Counted from the stretch's first letter, positions 8,061 through 16,306 are shown. The stretch is 35,602 bases of DNA from Phycisphaerales bacterium (GCA_009691805.1 SIAK01000021.1:1-35602); one strand, 5' to 3'. Numbers and translations: made by a program. Notes: generated by a model from the sequence alone, not told the origin.

Positions 8061-9299
8061 ATGACACTCCCTAGCCAATCCTCTCGAGCACCCAACGCAA
8101 CAGCCTCTCGCGCGCCGCGTGGACGCGGCGCGCAATTGCTCAAACATCCACTCGCCCTCAGCGCGCTCGGAGTTGCAGGAGTAAGCGTTGCGTGGTTTAT
8201 CCTTCGCGCATCGGGAACGAATGAAGCACACGCTGCAGTGCCATCTGACCTCAGCGGCGTGACGACCAGCCCGCCACGCACTGCACTTGAAGAGACGCTC
8301 GATGTAGGCCCCGCGGTATTGCGTGCAGCACCGATCGTCGCGATGGAGCTAGTGGTCGAAGTTGCGATCGCGCCGCTACCAATCACTCCAGCACTGGAGC
8401 CTGCCATCGAGCCACCCGCTCCTGTTGCTACGCCTCCCGTCGCAACGCCGCAAGTGCCGACAAATCGTGCAGGAAACGGCTTCGACACGGCGACTCCCAC
8501 GCGCACTGAGCCCGCAACGCCCGCCACTGTGGACTCGTTGCAAGCGCAGCTCAAGAGCGGACACGATCTCGCCGCAACGCAGCCTGTCGAGGCGCGACGA
8601 TTGCTTTCCACCGCCCTGCTTTCTGGTCAACTCACTTCTGCCGACGCGCGCCTCGCCGCAGACACGCTCAACGCGATCACGCAGCAAATCTTTTTCACGC
8701 CTGTCTTCAACGCCAACGACAGCACCTGCACGCAGTACAAGATTCAATCGGGTGACGCACTCACGAAGATTGTGAAGCGCGAGAAAATCGCGTGCGATTG
8801 GCGTCTTGTGAAGCGCATCAACAATCTCAAGAGTGAGAGTTCGATTCGCGAAGGTCAACGTCTCAAACTTCCGCGCGGCACATTTCACGCGTTCGTCAGC
8901 AAGCGCGACTACCGAGTCGATCTCGTGCTCGACAATGGTTCAGAGCGCGTCGTCATCGCCTGCTTCCCCGTGGGACTCGGCTCTGCAAACGGCACGCCGC
9001 TCGGTCACTTCCGCGTGCGACCACAATCGAAACTTGTGAATCCTGAATGGACGCATCCAGTCACCGGCGAGCATTACGCCGCGGAAGATCCGAAGAATCC
9101 GATTGGTGAACACTGGCTCGGCCTCGAAGGCGTGGACGCGACGAATCGCGAACTCGTTGGCTACGGCATGCATGGCACAGTCGATCCGTCTTCCATCGGA
9201 CAAGACATGTCGCTCGGATGCGTGCGCATGCTCGACACGGATATCGCAATCGTGTGGGAATGCCTCACCGAACCAAACTCCATCATCGAGATCAAGTGA
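8061..9299 (+). CDS. L,D-transpeptidase (YkuD) with membrane anchor and LysM domain
   Basis: A probable periplasmic peptidoglycan L,D-transpeptidase. From the ATG at 8061 it has 412 residues: a basic N-terminus, one membrane segment (about 31-50, ALSALGVAGVSVAWFIL), a Pro/Ala/Thr-rich linker to about residue 160, a helical stretch, a LysM-like domain (about 224-275: YKIQSGDALTKI ... EGQRLKLP) and a YkuD domain to the end. The catalytic signature is YGMHGT then SLGCVRM with the nucleophile C387. LysM binds GlcNAc-containing glycans and would hold the enzyme at the wall. The start is uncertain: in-frame ATGs at 7998 (overlapping the previous stop) and 8022 exist, and none has a good Shine-Dalgarno site. 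Its stop overlaps the GTG of pdxA. Confidence 0.9.
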   Translation: MTLPSQSSRAPNATASRAPRGRGAQLLKHPLALSALGVAGVSVAWFILRASGTNEAHAAVPSDLSGVTTSPPRTALEETLDVGPAVLRAAPIVAMELVVEVAIAPLPITPALEPAIEPPAPVATPPVATPQVPTNRAGNGFDTATPTRTEPATPATVDSLQAQLKSGHDLAATQPVEARRLLSTALLSGQLTSADARLAADTLNAITQQIFFTPVFNANDSTCTQYKIQSGDALTKIVKREKIACDWRLVKRINNLKSESSIREGQRLKLPRGTFHAFVSKRDYRVDLVLDNGSERVVIACFPVGLGSANGTPLGHFRVRPQSKLVNPEWTHPVTGEHYAAEDPKNPIGEHWLGLEGVDATNRELVGYGMHGTVDPSSIGQDMSLGCVRMLDTDIAIVWECLTEPNSIIEIK

Positions 9300-10351
9300 A
9301 GCAACCAGTCATTGGCATCTCGATGGGCGATCCACTCGGCATTGGCCCAGAAGTGGTTGTCAAAGCGCTCGCAGATCCGCTCATCCGGCAACGCGCGACG
9401 TTCGTGATTTACGGTGACAACGAGTGTTTACTCGCCGCGGCTGAGCGCGCGGGACTGCATCCAACATGGTTTCGCGTCGCGTCGAAATCAGTGGGCGAAG
9501 AGTTGCCGATGTTTGGTGATGTGACCGTCATTGATTACGAGATTGCCGCGCAACTTCCAGGGACACGCGCGCCGTCACGCGAAGGCGGGCTTGCGTCGAA
9601 GATGTTTGTCGAAGACGCCATCGTCGATGCAATGCGCCCGCGCGATCATCATCGACATCTCGATGCGATTGTGACTGCGCCGATCTCGAAAGATTCGTGG
9701 TATCGCGCCGCCTACAAGTGGCCAGGGCATACGGAACTCTTCGCGTTTAGGACACGCGCGAAACGGCAAGCGATGGCATTCGTGAGCCCACGGCTCCGTG
9801 TCGCACTTGCGACCGCGCACGTTGCCTTGATGGATGTGCGAGACGTGCTCACGATCGGTCGTGTGCATGAACCGATTGCGCTCGGTCATGAATTCTGCCA
9901 ACAACTCGGCATCGCGCGGCCGCGCATTGCGGTCTGTGGACTCAATCCGCACGCGGGAGAAAATGGACTCTTTGGTGATGAAGAGCAACGCATCATCAAG
10001 CCCGCGATCGACGCGGCGCAACATGCGGGCATCGACGCGCATGGTCCATTTTCCGGCGACACTATTTTTATCGATGCTGCGGCGGGCAAGTGGGATCTCG
10101 TCGTCGCGATGTATCACGATCAAGGGTTGATCCCCGTGAAGTTGCTTGGATGGGACAAGGCAGTCAACATCACGCTCGGACTTCCGATCATTCGCACAAG
10201 CCCCGATCATGGAACCGCGTTCAACATCGCGGGCAAGAATCTCGCGAGCGAGAACTCGATGAAAGCAGCGATTGAACTTGCCGCGATGCTGTCGCAATGC
10301 ACGTCTTGCACTCCGAACGCCGCTGTTGTCCGCCCGCCGTCATCGAGTTAA
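9296..10351 (+). CDS. pdxA: 4-hydroxythreonine-4-phosphate dehydrogenase
   Basis: PdxA oxidises 4-phosphooxy-threonine in the DXP-dependent pathway of pyridoxal phosphate synthesis. The 351-residue protein carries GDPLGIGPEV near the N-terminus, the metal-binding WPGHTELFA, GLNPHAGENGLFGDEE, GPFSGDTIF, and AMYHDQGLIPVKLLG followed by IIRTSPDHGTAFNIAGK. All are diagnostic for PdxA. The start is the GTG at 9296, which overlaps the previous stop as GTGA and puts the first strand (KQPVIGISMGDP) at the right distance; no ATG fits. It is the last gene of the rarA-to-pdxA run. PLP made with its help serves, among others, the kynureninase of the downstream cluster. Confidence 0.96.
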   Translation: MKQPVIGISMGDPLGIGPEVVVKALADPLIRQRATFVIYGDNECLLAAAERAGLHPTWFRVASKSVGEELPMFGDVTVIDYEIAAQLPGTRAPSREGGLASKMFVEDAIVDAMRPRDHHRHLDAIVTAPISKDSWYRAAYKWPGHTELFAFRTRAKRQAMAFVSPRLRVALATAHVALMDVRDVLTIGRVHEPIALGHEFCQQLGIARPRIAVCGLNPHAGENGLFGDEEQRIIKPAIDAAQHAGIDAHGPFSGDTIFIDAAAGKWDLVVAMYHDQGLIPVKLLGWDKAVNITLGLPIIRTSPDHGTAFNIAGKNLASENSMKAAIELAAMLSQCTSCTPNAAVVRPPSSS

Positions 10352-10449
10352 CCCAACTCATCCGAAACCGCCACGCTCGATTCTCGGGAAAATCCGCAAA
10401 GCGCTCGGTTTTCCGTGTGATTCGACGCACCTCGGTGTAGGTTTGCCAC
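10352..10449 (+). other. intergenic segment with bulged hairpin
   Basis: The 98 nt between pdxA and the secreted dehydrogenase gene hold a hairpin at 10387-10414: GGAAAA(T)CCG pairs with CGGTTTTCC with one bulged T and a 9-nt loop. The T run lies inside the stem and no U tract follows, so it is not a standard intrinsic terminator. It could be a weak terminator for the pdxA run or a 5' UTR element. Confidence 0.35.
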
Positions 10450-13179
10450 ATGCGTTCAGCCTCCTGCGTTGCAAGAATCTCACTCATCCTCGCTTCGCTC
10501 GCGCTCATCATTCCAACCGATGTGTATGCAGCACCACCTGCTGGTTTCGTCGCAGAGTCACGTGGCAGTGGATGGAACGAATGTCAAGGTGTGGAGTTCA
10601 TGCCCGACGGGCACGCGCTTGTCTGGGAGCGAACTGGTCGCGTGTGGGTCGTCAACGAAAACGGAATTCGTGAGACAGCGCCGTTCCTCGACATTCATGA
10701 TGAAGTCGGCGGTTGGCGCGACTTCGGGTTGATGAGCGTGCTGCTGCATCCGAATTTCGAAAGCAACGGTTGGGTCTACCTGCTCTACATCGTTGATCGA
10801 CACCATCTCGATTTCGCTGGTACAGGAAGTTACAACCCGAACACGAACACGTACTACGCCGCGACGATCGGACGCGTCACGCGCTACACCGCGACGGTCG
10901 CGAGTGGCATGCATCAAGTCGATCCCGCGAGTCGACTCGTGTTGCTCGGCGAGAGTGCGTCCACTGGCATTCCTGTGACGCATCAATCGCATAGCGTTGG
11001 AACACTTGTGTGGGGCGAAGATGGTTCGCTGTTACTCACCACAGGCGACAACGCGAGTTATGAATCTGTTGATGTTGGAGGTCAGGCGAGCGGCGGTTGG
11101 CTTGATGACGCAGTCGCGCGCGGCATCATTCGCGCGAAAGAGAATGTCGGTGCGTACCGCGCGCAACTCGTGGATTGTCTGTGTGGCAAGGTGCTTCGCC
11201 TCGATCCACAAACAGGCAACGGTCTCGCGGGAAACCCTTGGTTTGAGCCGAAAAACCCGCGCTCGCCGCGCAGTCGTGTGTGGTGCACTGGTCTTCGCAA
11301 TCCATTTCGCATGTCGATTGTTCCCGAGAGTGGAAGTCATGATCCGCAGGACAATGATCCAGGGACACTCTTGATTGGAGATGTCGGTTGGACCTCGCGC
11401 GAGGACTGGCAAGTTGCAGATCGCAGTGGACTCAACTTCGGTTGGCCGCTCTTCGAAGGACTCACGCAACAACCGCAGTACTGGGCTGCGAGTCCGACCA
11501 ATGCCGACGCGCCGATCGCTGGTGGCGGACAGTATCTCTATCGAGACCTTGTACGACAAGAGTCGCTTGATGCAACAGCCAATCGCGCGCTCAACCGCAA
11601 CGTGTTCCTTCAAGCAGAATTGGGAACAGGCACGAACGCGCCTGTCTCGGCGACGGATCTTGGCTTTCAAGGGACGGGCTATCGCGACTTCAACGCAGCG
11701 AGCGGTGGGCGCGTTGGATTCACCGTCAACAACACCGTCGCAGGCGCGCGCGAGTGGACCGTGCGATACACAAACGGCGGCACAACCGATCGACCATTGA
11801 GTGTGCGCGTGGATGGAACGATTGTGATCGCGTCCGTTGCATTTCCTTCCACAGGAACTTGGACGGACTGGCGCACGGTGACGATTCCACTCACACTCAC
11901 TGCCGGATCTCACACGATTGAACTTCGCACAATCGGCGCGAACGGTGGCAACATCGATTCTTCCGCGTTGCATGCCGTAGGCGCAGTGCCATTGATCGCA
12001 TCCAACATTCCAACCTTCGCGCACACACGACCCAAGATCGATTGGGCGCACGGCGTTTCTGAAGCACGCACTCCAACATTCCTCAACAACGCAGCAACGA
12101 CAACTGCGCTCGGCGGAGGAGCAGGAACGATCGGTGGCTCGCCGTTTGGCGGCAACTGCGCGATTGGCGGCGGCGTTCCGATGTCGATGGATTGGCCAGC
12201 AGAATGGCGCGACCACGCATTCATCGGTGATTTCGGGGGTGGCTGGATTCGCGCGCTCGCGATCAATGCAGCAGGCGACATCAACAACGTGACGATCTTC
12301 GACAGTTCCGCAGGATCTGTCGTCGGACTCTTTGCAAATCAATACGACGGCTCACTCTGGCGCGTCTCGTGGCCCGATCAAGTTGTGCGATATCGATACG
12401 CGCCGAGCGCAAATCTTCCGCCCACTGCGGTGCTCGTCGCGACGCCAAACTTTGGACCGTCACCTTTTCTTGCAACACTCAGCGCCGTTGGAAGCAGTGA
12501 CCCTGAAGACACCGCGCTCACGTATCAGTGGAACTACGGCGATGGAACCGCGCCCGTGATGGCTGGCGCAACTGTGCAACACACGTATCAAATCGGCGGC
12601 GGTGCACCGACGCGCTTTGACGCGACTGTCACCGTGCGCGATACAGCGAGTAACGCAACGATCGCAAGTGTGATCGTGAGTTTGAACAACACGCCGCCTG
12701 TTGTTTCCATCACCTCACTCGCGGATGGACAGCATTATCCGATGGATACGAATCAGAACTATCCACTCTTCGCGAATGTGAACGATGCAGAACACGGCGC
12801 GGGTGCGTTGAGTTGTGTATGGACTTCTGTGTTGCATCACAACACACATCAACATCCCGAACCACCGATGAACTCTTGCGCTGCAGTTGGTGTGACGAGC
12901 CCAGTCGGCTGCGGCACGGAAGATTTCTCGTTCGAATTCATCTTGCGTGTGACCGATGCCGCAGGACTCGTCGGCGAAGATCGCGTGACGCTGCTGCCTG
13001 ATTGCGCGGGTATCTTTGCCTGCCTCGGCGATCTCAACGCGAGCGGCGCTGTGGACGCGGAAGACATCGCGTTGTTCCTCGCGCAGTGGAATCTGCCCGG
13101 CGACGCGGATCTCGATTTCAATGGCACAACGAGTGGCGCGGATCTTGCGATCATGCTTGGCAACTGGGGTCCATGCTGA
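10450..13179 (+). CDS. secreted glucose/sorbosone dehydrogenase-like protein with CBM, PKD and dockerin-like modules
   Basis: A 909-residue exported protein. Residues 1-27 are a signal peptide (MRSASCVARISLILASLALI). From about residue 33 a PQQ-type glucose/sorbosone dehydrogenase beta-propeller is recognisable (GVEFMPDGHALVWERTGRVW, DFGLMSVLLHPNF, GLRNPFRMS, SREDWQVADRSGLNFGWPLF). At about 388-510 it is interrupted by a CBM6/CBM35-like beta-sandwich (TGYRDFNAASGGRVGFTV, WTVRYTNGG, LTAGSHTIELRT). Propeller blades resume to about 651 (HAFIGDFGGGWIRAL), followed by a PKD domain (about 653-750, YQWNYGDGT), an Ig-like stretch, and a C-terminal dockerin-like pair of calcium loops (860-909: GDLNASGAVDAEDIALFLAQ ... 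NWGPC). The likely role is oxidation or binding of sugars at the cell surface; PQQ dependence is not proven. The dockerin-like end without cellulosome genes is typical of Phycisphaerae surface proteins. Confidence 0.88.
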   Translation: MRSASCVARISLILASLALIIPTDVYAAPPAGFVAESRGSGWNECQGVEFMPDGHALVWERTGRVWVVNENGIRETAPFLDIHDEVGGWRDFGLMSVLLHPNFESNGWVYLLYIVDRHHLDFAGTGSYNPNTNTYYAATIGRVTRYTATVASGMHQVDPASRLVLLGESASTGIPVTHQSHSVGTLVWGEDGSLLLTTGDNASYESVDVGGQASGGWLDDAVARGIIRAKENVGAYRAQLVDCLCGKVLRLDPQTGNGLAGNPWFEPKNPRSPRSRVWCTGLRNPFRMSIVPESGSHDPQDNDPGTLLIGDVGWTSREDWQVADRSGLNFGWPLFEGLTQQPQYWAASPTNADAPIAGGGQYLYRDLVRQESLDATANRALNRNVFLQAELGTGTNAPVSATDLGFQGTGYRDFNAASGGRVGFTVNNTVAGAREWTVRYTNGGTTDRPLSVRVDGTIVIASVAFPSTGTWTDWRTVTIPLTLTAGSHTIELRTIGANGGNIDSSALHAVGAVPLIASNIPTFAHTRPKIDWAHGVSEARTPTFLNNAATTTALGGGAGTIGGSPFGGNCAIGGGVPMSMDWPAEWRDHAFIGDFGGGWIRALAINAAGDINNVTIFDSSAGSVVGLFANQYDGSLWRVSWPDQVVRYRYAPSANLPPTAVLVATPNFGPSPFLATLSAVGSSDPEDTALTYQWNYGDGTAPVMAGATVQHTYQIGGGAPTRFDATVTVRDTASNATIASVIVSLNNTPPVVSITSLADGQHYPMDTNQNYPLFANVNDAEHGAGALSCVWTSVLHHNTHQHPEPPMNSCAAVGVTSPVGCGTEDFSFEFILRVTDAAGLVGEDRVTLLPDCAGIFACLGDLNASGAVDAEDIALFLAQWNLPGDADLDFNGTTSGADLAIMLGNWGPC

Positions 13180-13207
13180 ATGGAAGTTCGCGCGCTGCCG
13201 CGACAGA

Positions 13208-13951
13208 TCAGGCGAGTGATGCTGGAGTCTTTTCGCGACGCCATCGCCACGCGCCAAGTGCAATCAGCGCGATGGCCATGAAGTGATAGCCGCCGAGGGG
13301 GCCGAGGATCGCTTCGCGTTCACGCACAAATTCAACAGAAAATCGCACGATGCCGTACGTGATGAGATAGACGTGAAAGCAGTTTCCTTCACACCAGCGC
13401 CGATGAAACGCGAGAAGCGACCACGCTGCGAATGCGAGGTTGAAAAGTGACTCGATCGCTTGCGTCGGCACACGCGCATGACCATCCGCATCGCGCCATG
13501 CGTACCAACCGTCGGCGCACTCCACTCCAGCGCAGCAGCCCGCGAACATACAACCGATGCGGCCGATGCCGATGGATGCGGGCACGAGCACCGCAAAGCG
13601 ATCACCTGTCGTTCGCGTGATACCCAGAAAGTGCTTCGCGATTTCAACAGAGAGGTATCCGCCGAGCAACGCGCCCGTGATGCTCTTGCCGGAAAGTAAC
13701 GCTGGCCAACTCTCCCAATGACTCCAGCCTTCTGCAGCGAGGAAAGCGAGCTTCGCACCAAAGAGTCCGCCGACGAGCGCAGCCGCGTACACCAGCATCA
13801 TGCTGCCTTCGCGTGAACCATCGGCACCGCGCGAGCGTTCGATGCGCGCAAGGCGATCCCACAGCATCGCGGAAACTGCAATGCCGAGCATCGCAAGAAG
13901 TAGATAGACAACGCTGCCACTTCCGTTCGACGCAGCCAGCGCGCTCGTCAC
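13208..13951 (-). CDS. Lgt-like membrane protein (prolipoprotein diacylglyceryl transferase paralogue)
   Basis: A polytopic membrane protein of the Lgt superfamily, 247 residues from the GTG at 13951. That start overlaps the stop of the radical SAM gene as GTGA; an ATG at 14017 would give 22 more residues inside the upstream gene. Lgt-like landmarks are the glycine-rich GALLGGYLSVEIAKHFLGI, the GIGRIGCMFAGCCAG loop (where true Lgt has GRxGNF), and YGIVRFSVEFVRE, which matches the Lgt C-terminal Y..RF..EF.R. The HGG motif of genuine Lgt is absent (SITGALLGG instead), so it is a paralogue rather than the housekeeping lipoprotein enzyme. True Lgt moves diacylglyceryl from phosphatidylglycerol to a cysteine; here a phospholipid-related role beside a Tes-like radical SAM enzyme is inferred. 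About seven hydrophobic spans are visible. Confidence 0.82.
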   Translation of the reverse strand: MTSALAASNGSGSVVYLLLAMLGIAVSAMLWDRLARIERSRGADGSREGSMMLVYAAALVGGLFGAKLAFLAAEGWSHWESWPALLSGKSITGALLGGYLSVEIAKHFLGITRTTGDRFAVLVPASIGIGRIGCMFAGCCAGVECADGWYAWRDADGHARVPTQAIESLFNLAFAAWSLLAFHRRWCEGNCFHVYLITYGIVRFSVEFVREREAILGPLGGYHFMAIALIALGAWRWRREKTPASLA

Positions 13952-15432
13952 CGTGCGCGCTCCACGGCGAGCTGCGATTCGAATCCAGTCTTGCCACCAT
14001 GGAGGTAGTAGTGACAAAAAGAATCCAGCGAGCCGTCACTGCGAATGACGTGCGTGCAACAACGATCGATACGATCCTGATCGAATGTAAACGCATCCAT
14101 GAACGGCTTGATGAAAATGCGAAACGGCATTTCTGGTGTCAGCTGCAACAACGAATCCGTCGCGCCCAAGGACCCAACACGCGACTCGATTTCCTTCAAC
14201 ACTTGTCCGAGTGGCTCGGTCTCGCATCCGCATTGCGCGAGATCTTCGATGCGATAGTCCACGCGGTTTTTGAGAAAGCCTTGGAGTACGGAGACATCGA
14301 TGAAGCGCGAAATCCCCTGCGATTCGCCTGCTACACGCAGCGCGTATCCAATCGTGTGGCAGTTCGGATCACCACACGGAAGCGGCGTGAAGTCAGCGTC
14401 GCTGAGCACACCCGCAGACTGCGTCACGCACGCATGGACGAGTTCACCCACAGAGATCGGAAACTCTCGCGTGCGAAAGAGTGGCAGACCGCCGTCCGAT
14501 ACGAGCGCTGGGATGCGACCTGAAACGAAGACGGGCTGCAACGTCATGCCTCGCACATGCGGGCGCATGAATCCAAACGCAAGCGCGTCTCCGATGAAAC
14601 TGAGGGTCGCGCGCGTCACGGTCATCGCCAGCGTTGTTGGAATCCCGAGCGCGCCTGCGGCATCGATCGCGCGTGCACGCAACGCGCGTAGGTCAGCGCC
14701 GCGGAGTTCCTTCTGCCCTTCCAATTGCGTGCCATCAAACTGCGCGTAGAGTTCAAATTTACCGCGCGCACGACGGAGCGCGCCAAGTCGCTCGCGGAAT
14801 GCGCAGTCGCGATCGATGCGCACGAGATTCGTGTTCACAAGGACGTAACCAATCTGCTCTTGCGCGAGTGCCCATTCGAGAACGCGCTCGAACTCGGGAT
14901 GAATCGTCGGCTCGCCGCCCGAGAGTTGCAGAATGTCGATGAACCCCTTGCGCGCGATGACATTGGACACTTGCTCGACGAAGACATCGAATGGTGTGCA
15001 GTCGACGCGACCCTCTTCGCCAAGCGGACTGCTGGCAAAGCACGTGGGGCACGCGAGATTGCAACTGTCGACGATTTCAATAAGCGCAACACAGGTGGAA
15101 AGAACATCAAATGGACTTGCAGGAGAGTCGGACGAATCAAGCACGCTCGCGCTGCCCATCGGCGCACCGCAACAACCACCGCCGCCGCAGCAACTGGCGC
15201 TGTCTTGCGTGTTCCCCTCACGATTTCCAATCGTCGCGTAGTAGCGCGATGGGTGCGACTCAAGCCGTGTTTCGAACGCGCCGTGCGCAGCGCAGTGCTT
15301 CAACATCCAAACTGCACCGTCGCGTTCGACTACTTTCGCCGCAACTTCTTCTAAACAATTCGGACACACAGAGCGTGTCTCTTTCAGCACGCGCTCGTTT
15401 GATGGCAAGATGAAGAGTGAGGGATTCGTCAT
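13948..15432 (-). CDS. radical SAM protein of the Tes/MJ0619-like family
   Basis: A 494-residue radical SAM enzyme. The [4Fe-4S]-SAM motif is CNLACPTC (C124, C128, C131), followed by LQLSGGEPTIHPEF, a typical GGE strand. The N-terminal part has CPNC (C23, C26) and HCAAHG (C47), a rubredoxin/zinc-ribbon-like site, then an odd CCGGGGCCGAP loop (residues 81-91). The C-terminal part has more Cys clusters: LPCGDPNCHTIGYAL, QCGCE and RCCTHVIRSDGSLDSFC. This layout matches the COG1964 family that includes archaeal tetraether synthase Tes, which joins lipid tails, and relatives described as pterin methylases. A lipid-modifying role is inferred from the family and from the adjoining Lgt paralogue. The start at 15432 is chosen because the protein then begins just before the first Cys motif; the longer frame runs into the upstream gene. 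Confidence 0.85.
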   Translation of the reverse strand: MTNPSLFILPSNERVLKETRSVCPNCLEEVAAKVVERDGAVWMLKHCAAHGAFETRLESHPSRYYATIGNREGNTQDSASCCGGGGCCGAPMGSASVLDSSDSPASPFDVLSTCVALIEIVDSCNLACPTCFASSPLGEEGRVDCTPFDVFVEQVSNVIARKGFIDILQLSGGEPTIHPEFERVLEWALAQEQIGYVLVNTNLVRIDRDCAFRERLGALRRARGKFELYAQFDGTQLEGQKELRGADLRALRARAIDAAGALGIPTTLAMTVTRATLSFIGDALAFGFMRPHVRGMTLQPVFVSGRIPALVSDGGLPLFRTREFPISVGELVHACVTQSAGVLSDADFTPLPCGDPNCHTIGYALRVAGESQGISRFIDVSVLQGFLKNRVDYRIEDLAQCGCETEPLGQVLKEIESRVGSLGATDSLLQLTPEMPFRIFIKPFMDAFTFDQDRIDRCCTHVIRSDGSLDSFCHYYLHGGKTGFESQLAVERAR

Positions 15433-15457
15433 CGATGACTTCGCGGCGGGGACACCG

Positions 15458-15985
15458 TCAAAAAAATGAGAATCTCCCGCTCGAATCAACCATACAGCTG
15501 ATGCCCACCCAGCCAACCGCGGCTGCAGGAAGAAGCACGAGAAGCAGTGTGGTGATGAAGAGAATCGAGCATGTGATGTAGATCGAACGACCGCGACGCG
15601 AGGAGCGCTTCCACGGGGAGATGCATTCGTTCACGAGACGTCGCGCGAGGATGTAACCATTCAAGATGAATACTGGAACCGCGATCGCGCCGCAGAGCAT
15701 CGCGAAGCCGATCAATGGATTAGAGCTTCCATTATCGATCACCGCGAGCAGTACGGGAAGGAGCAGCAGCAGTGGCCAACTCAATCGAAGCAGTATGAGG
15801 GACAGCGGCGGCCACGGCTGCACCCAATATTGTGTTGCCTCGGTGTACGCCGCGCCGCATTCGGGGCATTTTCCGTCCATCGCGAGACCGCGCAAACTAA
15901 AACCACAGCCGACGCAGAAAGGACCATTGCTCGCATCAGGCGGCGGCGAAGTTGGAATGAGCGGCGCATCCACGTGGTAAATCAT
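15458..15985 (-). CDS. zinc-ribbon membrane protein
   Basis: A 175-residue protein with a four-Cys zinc ribbon near the N-terminus (C24, C27, C40, C43 in FCVGCGFSLRGL and GKCPECGAAY), then about three membrane spans (LILLRLSWPLLLLLPVLLAV, then GFAMLCGAIAVPVFIL, then SILFITTLLLVLLPAAAVGW) and a short tail. This architecture is common in planctomycetes and has no known function that I can name. It is the first gene of the operon with the radical SAM and Lgt-like genes, 25 nt upstream of the former. A perfect palindrome (16031-16048) lies 46 nt upstream of its start. Function unknown; a membrane adaptor for the two enzymes is conceivable. Confidence 0.78.
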   Translation of the reverse strand: MIYHVDAPLIPTSPPPDASNGPFCVGCGFSLRGLAMDGKCPECGAAYTEATQYWVQPWPPLSLILLRLSWPLLLLLPVLLAVIDNGSSNPLIGFAMLCGAIAVPVFILNGYILARRLVNECISPWKRSSRRGRSIYITCSILFITTLLLVLLPAAAVGWVGISCMVDSSGRFSFF

Positions 15986-16030
15986 GGATGGGATGAAGCG
16001 CGCTGTGGGAGTCGATCTGCGGGTGGCACA

Positions 16031-16048
16031 AAATTCTGATCAGAATTT
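16031..16048. promoter_or_regulatory. perfect 18-bp palindrome, candidate operator
   Basis: The sequence AAATTCTGATCAGAATTT is identical to its reverse complement and much more AT-rich than its surroundings. It lies 46 nt upstream of the start codon of the zinc-ribbon/radical SAM/Lgt-like operon and about 260 nt upstream of the PEP-CTERM-like gene. Position and symmetry fit the binding site of a dimeric repressor, but no regulator gene is nearby and the link is inferred. Confidence 0.45.
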
Positions 16049-16199
16049 AGGAAGTAAATTCCAGAACACCCAGAAGTCGCGAGTACTTTCCTCGCTCGCT
16101 GCGACGGACGCATCGACAACAGATGCACTCGTCAGCCGCTGTTGCGAATTCTCAAAGGCTCCAAAGTTCTTTGGGGGATCAGACGACGCGAACATGCGT

Positions 16200-16218
16200 T
16201 GCCTCAATGGTTGAGGCA
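16200..16218. repeat. perfect stem-loop upstream of PEP-CTERM-like gene
   Basis: TGCCTCAA and TTGAGGCA form an 8-bp stem around a 3-nt loop. It is followed on the plus strand by AGGTGTTTTCGCG, too weak a T run for a confident terminator. It may sit in the 5' UTR of the PEP-CTERM-like gene or end transcripts entering from the left. Confidence 0.4.
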
Positions 16219-16306
16219 GGTGTTTTCGCGTGGAAATCACGCAGTGGGTGGATACGCAGCCACTGTCAAGCGTACCGGAAACGGCACAGGGAATGGGGTA
16301 CAGGGA

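Larger units (their letters stand above)
15986..16306. other. gene-poor stretch with palindrome and hairpins
   Basis: These 321 nt separate the minus-strand zinc-ribbon/radical SAM operon from the plus-strand PEP-CTERM-like gene. They hold a perfect 18-bp palindrome (16031-16048), a short inverted repeat CCAAAG-TT-CTTTGG (16161-16174), a perfect 8-bp hairpin (16200-16218) and the first copy of a 12-bp direct repeat, ACAGGGAATGGG, at 16286-16297. The second copy (16300-16311) contains the start codon of the next gene. Short open frames here overlap in several phases and lack recognisable protein sequence, so I call no gene. Confidence 0.6.

Noticed and set aside
11032-12342. 436-codon open frame on the minus strand inside the secreted dehydrogenase gene
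   Set aside because: Low-quality Arg/Cys-rich translation with no recognisable motif; the plus strand encodes the propeller and CBM-like sequence.
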